Assembly (NCBI RefSeq): GCF_000350165.1
Contig: NZ_CAUI01000015.1
Coordinates: 157,313 to 221,312 of the forward strand
Reading direction: 5' to 3'
Origin: Halanaerobium saccharolyticum subsp. saccharolyticum DSM 6643
Lineage (GTDB): Bacteria > Bacillota > Halanaerobiia > Halanaerobiales > Halanaerobiaceae
Length of the DNA: 64,000 bases
Numbering within the stretch: position 1 is the stretch's first letter; each line of letters begins with the position of its first letter. Shown piece after piece: positions 52,528-61,559 of the stretch. Made by a program: the position numbers and the translations under genes. Under the pieces are notes generated by a model, which did no database searches, was not told the origin of the DNA, and worked only from the letters and a program-made list of their open reading frames with translations.

Positions 52528-52973
52528 TAATATTTCTCCTTTCTTAGAACTTCCTTTAGTCCTTTTAAGGCTAAAATATATCCGTAAGTTCCAAGTCCTG
52601 TAATCTGAGCAACTGCAGCTTCGGCAGTTATTGATTTTTTGCGAAATTCTTCCCGGCGGTGAATATTACTAATATGTACTTCTATCACCGGTAGTCTGAT
52701 AGAAGCCACAGCATCTCTCAGAACTACACTGGTATGTGTTAAACCCCCAGGATTCATTATTAATCCAGCAAGTTCTTTATAATTTTGATGTAAAAAATCA
52801 ACTATTTCACCTTCATGATTGCTCTGCATTATTTCTATTTCTAAATCTAAGTTCTCAGCTTCTTCTTTCAATTCTTGATTAAGCATCTCTAAATTTTTTG
52901 TGCCATAAATTTCTGGTTCTCTTAAACCAAGCATATTTAAATTAGGTCCATGTACTACAGCCACTTTTTGCAT
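52527..52973 (-). CDS. aroQ: 3-dehydroquinate dehydratase, type II
   Basis: Third shikimate step. 148 residues, dodecameric family. GPNLNMLGLREPEIYG contains the active-site arginine and tyrosine, MNPGGLTHTSVVLRDA the binding loop, and EVHISNIHRREEFR the catalytic histidine. Overlaps the fused aroKB gene by 19 bp and the peptidase gene by one base. Confidence 0.96.
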   Translation of the reverse strand: MQKVAVVHGPNLNMLGLREPEIYGTKNLEMLNQELKEEAENLDLEIEIMQSNHEGEIVDFLHQNYKELAGLIMNPGGLTHTSVVLRDAVASIRLPVIEVHISNIHRREEFRKKSITAEAAVAQITGLGTYGYILALKGLKEVLRKEKY

Positions 52974-54556
52974 AAGTATTCCTCCATATGTTTTTGAATA
53001 TTATTATGATCAAATTTATCACTTAGATAAGTATCCCCTATATCATTAATTAAAACCCACCACATTTTATTATCAGCAATTTTTTTGTCATGAGCAATAT
53101 ACGAAGCTAATTTTTCGGCTCCCACAGCTGCAGAAGGAAAGAGCTGATAATCATAAATATTAATTAGTTCTATTATTTCTTTAAAAGATTGATCACTTAA
53201 ACTGCCAATCTTATTTGATAAAAAAGCAGTAAAAGCAATCCCCATTACAACAGCCTCTCCGTGCTTATATCTAAACTTTTCTGCACCCTCAACTGCATGA
53301 CCAAAGCTGTGACCTAAATTTAATTTTTTGCGCTGTCCCTGATCTTTAACATCTTGACTAACATAATAGTCTTTCATCTGCAGAGAAATCTTGGAGATTT
53401 CAAGCATTAAATCTTTATCTAATTCTAAAATTTTATCTTTGTTTTCTTTGAGAATATTAAAAAGAGGATTTCCTCCTAAAATAGCATATTTAATAACTTC
53501 CCCCAAACCAGATTTAAGCTCAGCTTTTTCCAGTGTTTTTAGCCATTCAAGTTGGTAATATACTATTTCTGCTTGATAAAAACTGCCAATTAAATTTTTG
53601 GTCTCTCTAAAATTAACAGCTGTTTTACCCCCAACACTGCTGTCCAACTGTGAAATCAAAGTAGTCGGCATTTGAATTAGCTTAATCCCTCGCAAAAAGG
53701 TAGATGCAGCCAGAGCTCCTAGATCTCCGATAGTACCTCCGCCAAAGGCAATTAAATAGTCTGAGCGGCTGAAGCTGTTTTCATACAAAAGTGTATATAT
53801 TTTTTCCAACACACTTAAATCCTTTATTTTCTCACCAGCTTCTAAATTAAATTCAATAACATCGGCAGCATTTTTTAGCTTTTTGATAACTGGTTCTGAA
53901 TGTTCTGCTATCACTTTTTTATCAGCAAGCAGTAAAACTTTTCTATTTCTAACTTTAGAGATAACACTCTCAAAACTATTTTGCTTATATTCTTGATCAA
54001 TAATCACCGGATAAGCCTGATCCTTATTTTTTATTTCAATATTTAATTTTTGATCAGGGAGTTCAGCAATAATTATATCTGCTATTGCTTCTGCTGAATA
54101 TTTTTCACTATCAATGTGAAAAGGAATTTCTGCATAATATTGATTTCTTTCCTCTAAAAGTGAGCGGACCATATCTAAAGGTTTATCGACCTCAAGTAGT
54201 GGTCTAACTATCTTGCTTTCTGAATTTCTCTTTAAAACTTCTTCTGCACTAATATCTAAACAAAATACTTCTGCTTTATTAATCATCATCTCTCTAAGCT
54301 CTTGATTTAAAACTGCCCCTCCACCTGGAGCCAAGACAAGATCTTCTTTTGAATTTAGAAGCTCAGTAATCACTCTTTTCTCAACTTCTCTAAAATACTT
54401 TTCCCCCTTAATTTCAAATATTTCTTTAATACTCATTTCTTCTCTTTCAGTTATTAAATCATCGCTATCATAAAAGTTAAAATTTTTATATGCAGCAATC
54501 TTTTTTCCTACTGTAGTTTTCCCTGCTGCCATGAAACCTGTTAGAACAATTTTCAT
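52955..54556 (-). CDS. aroKB: Bifunctional shikimate kinase / 3-dehydroquinate synthase (AroK-AroB fusion)
   Basis: 533 residues. Residues 1-165 form a shikimate kinase: Walker A GFMAAGKTTVG from residue 7, DSDDLI (30-35), GEKYFREVEK and APGGGAVL (76-83). From about 180 onwards comes 3-dehydroquinate synthase: GGGTIGDLGALAASTFLRG (272-290), PTTLISQLDSSVGGKTAVNF, with zinc ligands in GLGEVIKYAI, LGHSFGHAVE (H416/H420) and KHGEAV (H432). The order K-B is like the Thermotoga AroKB. No stop codon or frameshift separates the halves. Steps 2 and 5 of the pathway are thus on one chain, next to step 3 (aroQ). Confidence 0.95.
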   Translation of the reverse strand: MKIVLTGFMAAGKTTVGKKIAAYKNFNFYDSDDLITEREEMSIKEIFEIKGEKYFREVEKRVITELLNSKEDLVLAPGGGAVLNQELREMMINKAEVFCLDISAEEVLKRNSESKIVRPLLEVDKPLDMVRSLLEERNQYYAEIPFHIDSEKYSAEAIADIIIAELPDQKLNIEIKNKDQAYPVIIDQEYKQNSFESVISKVRNRKVLLLADKKVIAEHSEPVIKKLKNAADVIEFNLEAGEKIKDLSVLEKIYTLLYENSFSRSDYLIAFGGGTIGDLGALAASTFLRGIKLIQMPTTLISQLDSSVGGKTAVNFRETKNLIGSFYQAEIVYYQLEWLKTLEKAELKSGLGEVIKYAILGGNPLFNILKENKDKILELDKDLMLEISKISLQMKDYYVSQDVKDQGQRKKLNLGHSFGHAVEGAEKFRYKHGEAVVMGIAFTAFLSNKIGSLSDQSFKEIIELINIYDYQLFPSAAVGAEKLASYIAHDKKIADNKMWWVLINDIGDTYLSDKFDHNNIQKHMEEYLCKKWL

Positions 54557-55977
54557 TAACTACTCTCCTCCTCAAAATCATCTTCATTATAATTTATAAT
54601 ATAAGCTCCAGCAAATCCTAAAATTGTCCAAAATATTGGAGCAACTGTCACTACACTAATATTTAATGCAGCCTGTAAAGAATAAGCCAAAACTGACAAA
54701 AACAAAGTTGTTTTAATAAACTTCTTTTTTCCTTTAATACTTTCTAGATTAATAGTGTTAAAAGTTTTCGGTTTTAAATTATATAAAACATATAATAACA
54801 GAAATAAATAAATAACTAAAGCTGGTATCCCGGTTGTCACCCCAAGCTGAATATATTCAGAATGCGCCTTATCAACTACTCTATTTTTAGTGCCGGTGAA
54901 TTCTCTATATTTTTCCTGGGGAAATATCTCAGCAAAATTATCTGGCCCAACTCCTAAATAAGGATTTTCCATTATTAAAGGTAAAGAATTTCTATAAATG
55001 AAAATCCTATAGGTTCCGACTCGATCAATTTCATCTTCTTCAGCTGAAGAAAGATCTTGTAGATCGTGGAAAATACTGATAAATCTTAAGCCCATTAAGC
55101 CTCCATGAAAAGAGTTTAAAATAATAATTATTAAAATAAATACAATTAATAATTTAAAAATCTCTTTTTTCTTATTTTTTAAAAAATCAAAAAGCAAAAA
55201 GATGGCTGCAAATACCGTTAGGGCAAAAGCAAGCCAGGCTCCACGAGTTGCAGTAGTTAATAGAAAGGCAAAAACTAAACTGCTGCCCCCAAAGGCTGCT
55301 ATTTTATATTTACCTTTTTTTAAAGTCAAATAAAGCATAATCAGAGTAGGTAAAATCATGACTGCAAAACTGGCAGCAAAATTTGGATTACCAAAGGTGG
55401 AAAAAGCTCTATACCAATTTTCTCTTAAGGGATCTCTTTTGATAAAATCGACCCCAAAAAATTGTAAAATTCCGTATATAGATAAAACTGAAGCAGCTCC
55501 CCAGATTAAATAAGCATAGATTTTAAAATAATCTATTTTATTTACTAAATTTGCTATCAAAAAAGCAAAAAATAGGTAAGCAGCTAAAGCAATAAAGCCC
55601 TCCCAGCGATAAAATCTACCATTTAGCGCTGTAAATCTATCCAAAGCAAAATAAGTGGACAGTGAAAATAAAATAAAGAGTGAAAAAATAAGGTAATTAA
55701 ATAAATTATTTTTTATCTGATCTTGATTCTTTATAATATAAATTAAAAATAAGATTAATAAAATAAAAGCACTCCAGCTTAAAATCTTTAGCCGCGGATA
55801 ATAAATATTATCAAATCTAAGCAGTTGAAAATTATTATCTGCATTCTTAAAAAGCTGAAACTCCTGATAAAATGGCAAATAAGCAAATAAAATTAAAAAA
55901 TTACTGACCATTATTAAATAGATAATTATTTTATCTAACTTTAATTTATGATTAAACTTATTCATCAATTTAATCAA
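54556..55977 (-). CDS. O-antigen ligase family membrane protein
   Basis: 473 residues with about eleven hydrophobic segments and a large outer loop containing ENPYLGVGPDNFAEIFP and KAHSEYIQLGVTTGIPALVIYL, the Wzy_C/RfaL signature. Such proteins ligate O-polysaccharide to lipid A core or polymerise repeat units. Its coupling with aro genes (one-base overlap with aroKB) is probably just operon packing. In pilus-bearing species the family also includes pilin O-oligosaccharyltransferases; with a pilus operon just upstream this alternative is open. Confidence 0.82.
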   Translation of the reverse strand: MIKLMNKFNHKLKLDKIIIYLIMVSNFLILFAYLPFYQEFQLFKNADNNFQLLRFDNIYYPRLKILSWSAFILLILFLIYIIKNQDQIKNNLFNYLIFSLFILFSLSTYFALDRFTALNGRFYRWEGFIALAAYLFFAFLIANLVNKIDYFKIYAYLIWGAASVLSIYGILQFFGVDFIKRDPLRENWYRAFSTFGNPNFAASFAVMILPTLIMLYLTLKKGKYKIAAFGGSSLVFAFLLTTATRGAWLAFALTVFAAIFLLFDFLKNKKKEIFKLLIVFILIIIILNSFHGGLMGLRFISIFHDLQDLSSAEEDEIDRVGTYRIFIYRNSLPLIMENPYLGVGPDNFAEIFPQEKYREFTGTKNRVVDKAHSEYIQLGVTTGIPALVIYLFLLLYVLYNLKPKTFNTINLESIKGKKKFIKTTLFLSVLAYSLQAALNISVVTVAPIFWTILGFAGAYIINYNEDDFEEESS

Positions 55978-56018
55978 CAGCCTCTCCTCATCAATTTAAT
56001 CTTCTAAAAGCTATATCT

Positions 56019-56057
56019 AGAGAAAAATTCAGGGTTGCCCCTGAATTAAATTTCTCT
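56019..56057 (-). terminator. Strong hairpin after the pilus operon
   Basis: A 9-bp perfect stem with a four-base loop (56026-56034 with 56039-56047) is extended by a second 7-bp stem (56019-56025 with 56051-56057) across a three-base bulge. It lies 20 bp past the secretin stop. The descending arm is T-rich but no clean T-run follows, so it may be a partial terminator or an mRNA 3' stabiliser. Confidence 0.7.
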
Positions 56058-56076
56058 AAAGACTATAAATATCCTT

Positions 56077-57369
56077 CTATTTATTTAGGATTTCTTTTAT
56101 TTCTTTATCAGTAAGTGTTTTAAATTCTCTATTAATATTATTCTTCTTTTCCCCCTTAATCTCCTTCTTTTTGGCTTTTATTTTTTCTGGATTAATCTTC
56201 TTTTTGGCATTTATTATTTTTGGAGTAATAAAGATTAAGAGCTCTGTTTCAATATTGTTTTTTTCTTCAGCCGAAAACAACTTTCCTAAAATTGGTATCT
56301 CTGCTAAAATTGGAATTTCTCTTACGCTTTTCAATTCATCTTTTTTAATCAGACCACCGATTGCAAGAGTCTCTCCATTTTCTAGAATCACTGTGGTTTC
56401 AGCACTACGAGAATTAACCGCTGGAAGACCATCTGCTAAAACCTGGCCTATACTATTTACAGATGGTTTTATTTCTAAAAGAACTTCATTTTCATTTAAT
56501 ATTTTAGGCAAAAATTCTAAAACTATACCGGCCTCAATATAACTAATTGTGGATACCGTTTGCTCAGCTTCTATTCTTTCTAACTTAACTGGTATTTGAT
56601 CTCCAATAATAAGCTTTGCTTTTTTTCTATCAACAGTCATTAAACTCGGGTTTGCTAAAATATTTGATAGTCCCTCCTCATTTAATGCTCTTAGAGTTTC
56701 CGGCCAGCTGGGCTTTAGTTTTTCAACATCTCCATTCTCATTTTTTATAATTTTTAATTCTGAAAGCTGATTTGGATTGATGCCTAATTCTTTGATTTTG
56801 CTTCTGCTTATTTCTTCAACTCTAGCTTTAATCATAATCTGTTTTTGCGGCCGATCAATCAAAGTACTAATTTTTTCAATTTCTTTTAAATCTTTTGCTC
56901 TACAGTTAACTATTAAACCCTCACTATTTAAATCTATTATTTTAATTTCTTCAAAATTATCTCTTAATATTTTTGCAGCCGCTTCAGAACTTAAGTTTTT
57001 AAATTTAAAATTTTTACTGGTAAAAATCTTGTTTTTTGCTGCAAATTTTTCTGCTGTACTGACATAGATTATTTCATTTTCAAAGCTGTAATCTAAATTG
57101 AAACTATCAGTTATTAAATTCAATGCCTTATCAAAAGGAATATCATTGAAAATAACTGTTAATTTGCCTGCAACTGAACTATCACAGATCAAATTTTTAT
57201 CTGCAGTATTTGCCAACATAATCAAAGCGGTTTCCAGTTCAACATCTCGTAAATTTATTGAAACCATTTCTTCGGCAGCTTTGATCTCGATCTTAATAAA
57301 AGCAGATAAAAATAATAAAAAAATAACTAAAATTAAGATTTGAAATAACTGTTTATGTTTAACCTTCAT
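56077..57369 (-). CDS. pilQ: Secretin (PilQ/GspD family), short form
   Basis: 430 residues. An N-terminal hydrophobic signal (about 9-31) precedes a secretin-and-TonB N-terminal domain (VSINLRDVELETALIMLANTADKNLI), a second small domain (residues about 115-175), and the secretin barrel (about 180-400) with the closing SVREIPILAEIPILGKLFS and TELLIFITPKII. A Lys-rich tail of about 40 residues follows. It makes the outer-membrane channel of a type IV pilus or type II secretion system. It is shorter than Pseudomonas PilQ, lacking AMIN domains. Strong ribosome site GGAGGAGG; overlaps the preceding gene by 11 bp. Confidence 0.9.
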   Translation of the reverse strand: MKVKHKQLFQILILVIFLLFLSAFIKIEIKAAEEMVSINLRDVELETALIMLANTADKNLICDSSVAGKLTVIFNDIPFDKALNLITDSFNLDYSFENEIIYVSTAEKFAAKNKIFTSKNFKFKNLSSEAAAKILRDNFEEIKIIDLNSEGLIVNCRAKDLKEIEKISTLIDRPQKQIMIKARVEEISRSKIKELGINPNQLSELKIIKNENGDVEKLKPSWPETLRALNEEGLSNILANPSLMTVDRKKAKLIIGDQIPVKLERIEAEQTVSTISYIEAGIVLEFLPKILNENEVLLEIKPSVNSIGQVLADGLPAVNSRSAETTVILENGETLAIGGLIKKDELKSVREIPILAEIPILGKLFSAEEKNNIETELLIFITPKIINAKKKINPEKIKAKKKEIKGEKKNNINREFKTLTDKEIKEILNK

Positions 57370-58105
57370 TTGCCCCCTCCTCCCAGAGCTTGATTATTCT
57401 TATTTCATTTTGATAAATTAAGCTTATCTCTTTATTATTAATTTCTTTTATTTTATATATATCAATTTGTTCATTTTCTTTCTTTAAAACATTTTTGCCC
57501 TGATAGCGAAAAAGTGCAGCAGAATTATCTTTATTTTTTATTATTCCAAGCAGTTTAAATGGCAGTTTTATATTTTGTTTTAATTTATTATTTGTTTCTT
57601 TTAGCTCATGATCTTTATCTGCTCCAGCTTTTTGATTCTGTTTTAAAACTTGAGCACTACCCTTATCTAGAGACTTTAAGTTTTCTGCAATAATATTTTT
57701 TTCTAAAAATAATAGATCCTGCTTAGTATTTTTATTAAAAGATTTATTATCCTGAATAATATTTTCTGTATTTTCTTTTTGATTAAAGGGATCCTTTATC
57801 TCACTGATTAAAGCTATACTTTCTATTTTAGCTTCTTTATTTACATTTTTAATAGCTACTTCTTTAGTTTCTGCTTTATTGGTTTCAGCATCATTTTTAG
57901 CCTTTTTAACTGCTGCTGATTTATTTTGTTCTTCTTTAAAGAATAAGCTCTCTGCCAGTGCTTCGTCTTTGTTAAACAGCTCAAATAAGGAAATTTCTGC
58001 TGTTTTAATATAATTTGATAATAAAACTATTGTTAGAATAATAATTAGTAAAATTAAAATCAGCTTTTTATTAGAAAATATTTTATTAGAAAATATCTTT
58101 TTCAT
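57359..58105 (-). CDS. PilP/GspC-like inner-membrane protein
   Basis: 248 residues: one N-terminal membrane helix (about 14-31), a Lys/Asn/Glu-rich linker, and a C-terminal domain (LPFKLLGIIKNKDNSAALFRYQGKNVLKK...IKEINNKEISLIYQNEIRIIKL). The GII...N.A.....G....K.G..I.....I..I....V.L...G pattern resembles the homology region of PilP and GspC, which connects the inner-membrane platform to the secretin. Sequence similarity is weak, so the role comes mostly from position next to the secretin. Confidence 0.6.
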   Translation of the reverse strand: MKKIFSNKIFSNKKLILILLIIILTIVLLSNYIKTAEISLFELFNKDEALAESLFFKEEQNKSAAVKKAKNDAETNKAETKEVAIKNVNKEAKIESIALISEIKDPFNQKENTENIIQDNKSFNKNTKQDLLFLEKNIIAENLKSLDKGSAQVLKQNQKAGADKDHELKETNNKLKQNIKLPFKLLGIIKNKDNSAALFRYQGKNVLKKENEQIDIYKIKEINNKEISLIYQNEIRIIKLWEEGANEG

Positions 58106-58562
58106 TTTTAATCAGCTCATTTTTTAATTTTAAAAAGAAAAATAAATCGTTTTCACCATTTTTTATTTTAAACTCTGCTATTTTAAACTGATTCATTTCA
58201 GATTCTAAATAATAAATAAAATTTAAAATGGAATGAAAACTGCCATTTAGATTTAAAGTTAATTCAGTTTGAGCACTGCTGAAATCAATAAGTTTTAAAT
58301 TAAAAGTCTTTAACTCAGCTAATATCTGAGCAGTACTTTCTTTTATATCGTTTTCTGCTGCAGCTACTTTTGTTTTGCTATTGATGGTTTTTAGGTGTTC
58401 ATTTTTTAAATTAAAATTTAGCAGCTGTTGTTTCATTATTTCAGCTTGAAGTAGTTCTTTTTTATTCGAAAATTCTTTAGTTTTTATAACCTGAAAAATC
58501 AGAATAAAAAGTAGTAGTATTATTAATATGATCCTCAATAATTGTTTGCGGTTGATTATCAT
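58086..58562 (-). CDS. PilO-like pilus assembly protein
   Basis: 158 residues, one N-terminal transmembrane helix (about 8-25), a coiled-coil stretch (TKEFSNKKELLQAEIMKQQLLNFNLKNEHLKTINSK) and a small alpha/beta domain ending LNFIYYLESEMNQFKIAEFKIKNGENDLFFFLKLK. The FHSILNFIYYLES pattern is like PilO or GspM. Overlaps pilP-like by 20 bp. Assignment by architecture and order. Confidence 0.6.
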   Translation of the reverse strand: MIINRKQLLRIILIILLLFILIFQVIKTKEFSNKKELLQAEIMKQQLLNFNLKNEHLKTINSKTKVAAAENDIKESTAQILAELKTFNLKLIDFSSAQTELTLNLNGSFHSILNFIYYLESEMNQFKIAEFKIKNGENDLFFFLKLKNELIKNEKDIF

Positions 58563-59035
58563 TTTTCCACCCCTCTATTGAGGATCGTTAATTCAAGCTG
58601 AAAATAATAGTTATCTCTGTGGCTGATATTAAGTAATTTAACATCTGAAAACTTCTGATCTGTTTTTAAGTTCTTTATTAATTCAAAAATATTTTTCTGA
58701 TTCATGCTAACTGCATTTAAATTAATTTTTTTATCTTTGGCATAAATTGAACTAAGAGCTATGTTTTCTGCATATTGAGCCAGCTTTATTAGTAAATCAA
58801 AATATTTATCTGCTGCAATTTGAGAATGCCTATTTTTAGAATTGTCTATTAAAACCTGATATTTCAATTCTTCTCGGTTTAGGCTTTCTAAACTGCTGCT
58901 AAGTACCTTGTTTTTATTTTTAAAAAAGAAATTAAATCCAGTTAGCAAGATTACTAAAACTATAATAATGACTGCTATATTTTTAAGTAAGATTGATAGT
59001 TGATCATAATGTTTTTCTTTAAAAATTACTGACAT
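58559..59035 (-). CDS. PilN-like pilus assembly protein
   Basis: 158 residues with one membrane helix (about 18-36) after a short cytoplasmic tail, then a coiled region and a C-terminal domain (ALSSIYAKDKKINLNAVSMNQKNIFELIKNLKTD) of the PilN/GspL periplasmic type. The order M-N-O-P in these loci supports PilN. Overlaps pilO-like by 4 bp (ATGA). Confidence 0.6.
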   Translation of the reverse strand: MSVIFKEKHYDQLSILLKNIAVIIIVLVILLTGFNFFFKNKNKVLSSSLESLNREELKYQVLIDNSKNRHSQIAADKYFDLLIKLAQYAENIALSSIYAKDKKINLNAVSMNQKNIFELIKNLKTDQKFSDVKLLNISHRDNYYFQLELTILNRGVEK

Positions 59036-59769
59036 TTGTCAATACTCCAGAGCATTGCAGTTAAAAATACAAAATCATCATCCTCCAGCTCCATAAATTC
59101 TTCTAAATGAAGTAAATTACTATTACCCTCTAAGACCTTTAAGTTAATATTTTTATTATTTAAATAATATTTTTGAGTTTTATCAATTTCAGTCTCTAAA
59201 TCATTTTCTAAAATAGAAGCCTGCAGTAAATCAAGTTTTTTATCTACCGCTGTAAGAATTGTGTAGCTGTTATTAATCTTATAATACAGCAAATAATTAT
59301 TTGCTGAAACAACTTTATTTGTTGTATTAAAAATGGCTACTGGCAAAGCTGATATTAAATAATTGTTTTTATATTTATCCATATTTCTGGTTAAATTATC
59401 TAGTAATTTTTTATCTGCTGCAAAAAATTTGATTTCTCTTGCTTTAGTTTGATCAGAAACGATTTCTAAATAATCATAGTAATATTCTTCTTCGAAATTT
59501 TCTTTTACTTCTGCAAATTTACTCAAAATATTGTCTTCACTTATTCTATAAGGATTTTTCTCTTTTAGAGGCGCTGAATGATAAAATAAAGAGGCTGCCG
59601 GTAATAAAATAATATAATGGCAGTTATAATTTAATTTTTTTATTTTACCAATTGATGATATTTCATTTATCCCATCTATAAAATGTATCTGATCATTTTT
59701 AGATTTAACAACTAGATTTTTTAGAGTATTTTGGGCAGGGATTGTCACTGAATAATAATTATTAAGCAT
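59026..59769 (-). CDS. Hypothetical protein at the PilM position
   Basis: 247 residues, soluble, no membrane segment. I do not recognise a clear domain. Position just before pilN, at the place of pilM or the cytoplasmic part of gspL, and segments such as CHYIILLPAASLFYHSAPL and YLISALPVAIFNTTNKVV are compatible with a reduced actin-like ASKHA fold, but no ATP-binding motif is seen and it is about 100 residues shorter than PilM. It may be a very diverged or nucleotide-free version. Confidence 0.45.
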   Translation of the reverse strand: MLNNYYSVTIPAQNTLKNLVVKSKNDQIHFIDGINEISSIGKIKKLNYNCHYIILLPAASLFYHSAPLKEKNPYRISEDNILSKFAEVKENFEEEYYYDYLEIVSDQTKAREIKFFAADKKLLDNLTRNMDKYKNNYLISALPVAIFNTTNKVVSANNYLLYYKINNSYTILTAVDKKLDLLQASILENDLETEIDKTQKYYLNNKNINLKVLEGNSNLLHLEEFMELEDDDFVFLTAMLWSIDKCQ

Positions 59770-59771
59770 AA

Positions 59772-60155
59772 CTATTCACTCCTATATATTTTTTTATCTA
59801 ATATTTTTAAATCACCTTTATCAATCTTCATTTCAGCAGTATAGGGAATCAAATCATCCAGATAAGTATAGAAATAAAAAAAATCTTGATCCTCCTCTCC
59901 CTTAATTCTTAGCTTTATTTTATTATTAATCATTATCATTTCATCACAGAGCAGATTATCTTTTTTCAAAACATAAAGCTGATACTGCAGTCCTGATTCT
60001 ACAGCCTCTTTATTCTGAGCAGCTTTAATTCGACTGCTCAAAATTCTGTAGTTTATTTTCTGCTCCTGGATCAGCAAAGGTATAAAAAGTGCAATTAAAG
60101 TTATCAAAATTAAATTCAGAAATAAAACATAGCCTGATTGATTTTTTAATTTCAT
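59772..60155 (-). CDS. PilX/GspK-like minor pilin
   Basis: 127 residues. A short basic leader ends in SGYVLFLNLILITLIALFIPLL, a membrane helix with the QSGYVLF pattern of PilX-type N-termini, followed by RILSSRIKAAQNKEAVESGLQYQLY, the amphipathic continuation of the pilin helix. The Glu at position 5 of mature pilins is missing, as in the PilX/GspK group. Minor pseudopilin role is inferred from this and the operon. Confidence 0.6.
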   Translation of the reverse strand: MKLKNQSGYVLFLNLILITLIALFIPLLIQEQKINYRILSSRIKAAQNKEAVESGLQYQLYVLKKDNLLCDEMIMINNKIKLRIKGEEDQDFFYFYTYLDDLIPYTAEMKIDKGDLKILDKKIYRSE

Positions 60156-60177
60156 CTTAATTACCCACTTTTGAGTT

Positions 60178-60699
60178 CTATATTTTAATTAGTCTACTCA
60201 CAGTTAATTTTTCGACTTTTTTGGTGCTCTTTGCTTTAACTGCTAATGTTACTTTTAATAAGCCCGGCTCAATAATTTCAAATTTAAGATCTTCAACTTT
60301 ATCAAGCAGGGAAAGATTTCTACCAAAATCTTTAAAATTAAGCTGATCACTACCAATTGACCGACCAAGATTATTATTTCCACTACTCTGATAGATGCTA
60401 AATTTTAGCCACTGATATTCTTGATTATAATAACTAAATATGTTTATTTCATTCTCATTTATTATTTCAACTTTGGTAGAATTTTTGATTTGGTCTGCAA
60501 TAAAATCAACTGCTAGATAAGCATCAAGCTGCCAGGCATTTTCTAAACTAAAAAAATCATTGTTTTGATAAAGATCAGTTATTAACTGAATGAAAATCAC
60601 GGTCAACAGAGAAGAAATAGTAATTACAAGCATCATTTCCAGCAGACTAAAAGCAGCTTCTTCTTTTAATTTATCTCTGCAGTAAACTAAAAAGTTCAT
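60178..60699 (-). CDS. Prepilin-type protein, PilW/GspJ-like
   Basis: About 173 residues from ATG 60699 (AAGGAG upstream). A charged leader, MNFLVYCRDKLKEEA, then AFSLLEMMLVITISSLLTVIFIQL, a class III pilin helix with the conserved Glu at +5. The residue before the predicted cleavage is Ala instead of Gly, which is unusual. The remaining domain is beta-rich (LNFKDFGRNLSLLDKVEDLKFEI). It probably forms part of the pilus tip complex. Overlaps the PilV-like gene by 29 bp. Confidence 0.7.
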   Translation of the reverse strand: MNFLVYCRDKLKEEAAFSLLEMMLVITISSLLTVIFIQLITDLYQNNDFFSLENAWQLDAYLAVDFIADQIKNSTKVEIINENEINIFSYYNQEYQWLKFSIYQSSGNNNLGRSIGSDQLNFKDFGRNLSLLDKVEDLKFEIIEPGLLKVTLAVKAKSTKKVEKLTVSRLIKI

Positions 60700-61081
60700 T
60701 CTGCTGCTCCTTATCTCTACATTTAAATTGGACTTCAATCTTTAAACTATATAAACCATCATATTTAATCCCATCTTTACTATACGGGATTATTTCAACT
60801 TTTGTCATCTCATAATTTTTTGGTAGTGATTCACTTTCTAGTATTTCTAGATCCTTGATAAAATCACTGCTGCTGTTTTCAATTCCTTCTTCAATCACAT
60901 TTTTATTTTTATAAGCTTCCAGAACTGATTCAGTCCAATTAATAGCAGCATTTTTATCTGCTAAAAAGCTCTGAACCTCAAGACCAGTTTTAATTGTCCT
61001 ACTCATTACAGCTAACACAACACCTGCAAGTGAGATTGTTATAATGACCTCCAGCAGTGAAAACCCTGCATTATTTTTCAA
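60671..61081 (-). CDS. Prepilin-type protein, PilV/GspI-like
   Basis: 136 residues. A minimal leader MKNNAG is followed by FSLLEVIITISLAGVVLAVMSRTI, the typical prepilin cleavage site (G|FSLLE) and N-terminal helix. The C-terminal domain has YDGLYSLKIEVQFKC. Minor pilin assignment comes from size and order (GspH, I, J, K). Confidence 0.78.
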   Translation of the reverse strand: MKNNAGFSLLEVIITISLAGVVLAVMSRTIKTGLEVQSFLADKNAAINWTESVLEAYKNKNVIEEGIENSSSDFIKDLEILESESLPKNYEMTKVEIIPYSKDGIKYDGLYSLKIEVQFKCRDKEQQNELFSLLQR

Positions 61082-61556
61082 CTCGAACCCTCCCCAGTTG
61101 ATTTGTAATAACTTTATATTTTTTGGCTCCAGAATAAGCTTTAGCCAGGCCTATTGTACCTCCTCTAGCGGTTGCAGTATTGTTAAATCGAATCCATTCA
61201 TAATAATCACTATCTACAACCTTTAAGCTTAATGTTTTATATAAAATTAAATCAGAAGAATAATAACCTTTTTTCTTAATGGTTTTATGACCATCTTCTT
61301 TGGTATAGAAATAATAGGGGATTTTGTTCGAGTCACTATTTTCTTTGATTGTATAAATTCTAAAAATATAGGTCTGATTATCTAAAATAGCTTTATTTCT
61401 AGCCCAGCGCAAATCTGCTGCCAAACTTTTAATCTGCTGTTCAACCTGAAAATCATTTTTAAACTGTGGCTGATAGCTGATAGTAAATAAAACCCCCATT
61501 ATTGTAATCACCAGCAATAACTCAATTAGGCTAAAGCCTTTTTCATGTTTTTTCAT
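61071..61556 (-). CDS. Prepilin-type protein, GspH/FimT-like
   Basis: 161 residues. Leader MKKHEKG, cleavage G|FSLIELLLVITIMGVLFTI, followed by QQIKSLAADLRWARNKAILDNQTYIFRI, the GspH/FimT helical pattern, and a C-terminal strand set with VITNQLGRVRVE. First of the minor pilins after the major pilin. Overlaps the PilV-like gene by 11 bp. Confidence 0.82.
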   Translation of the reverse strand: MKKHEKGFSLIELLLVITIMGVLFTISYQPQFKNDFQVEQQIKSLAADLRWARNKAILDNQTYIFRIYTIKENSDSNKIPYYFYTKEDGHKTIKKKGYYSSDLILYKTLSLKVVDSDYYEWIRFNNTATARGGTIGLAKAYSGAKKYKVITNQLGRVRVEK

Positions 61557-61559
61557 TTG

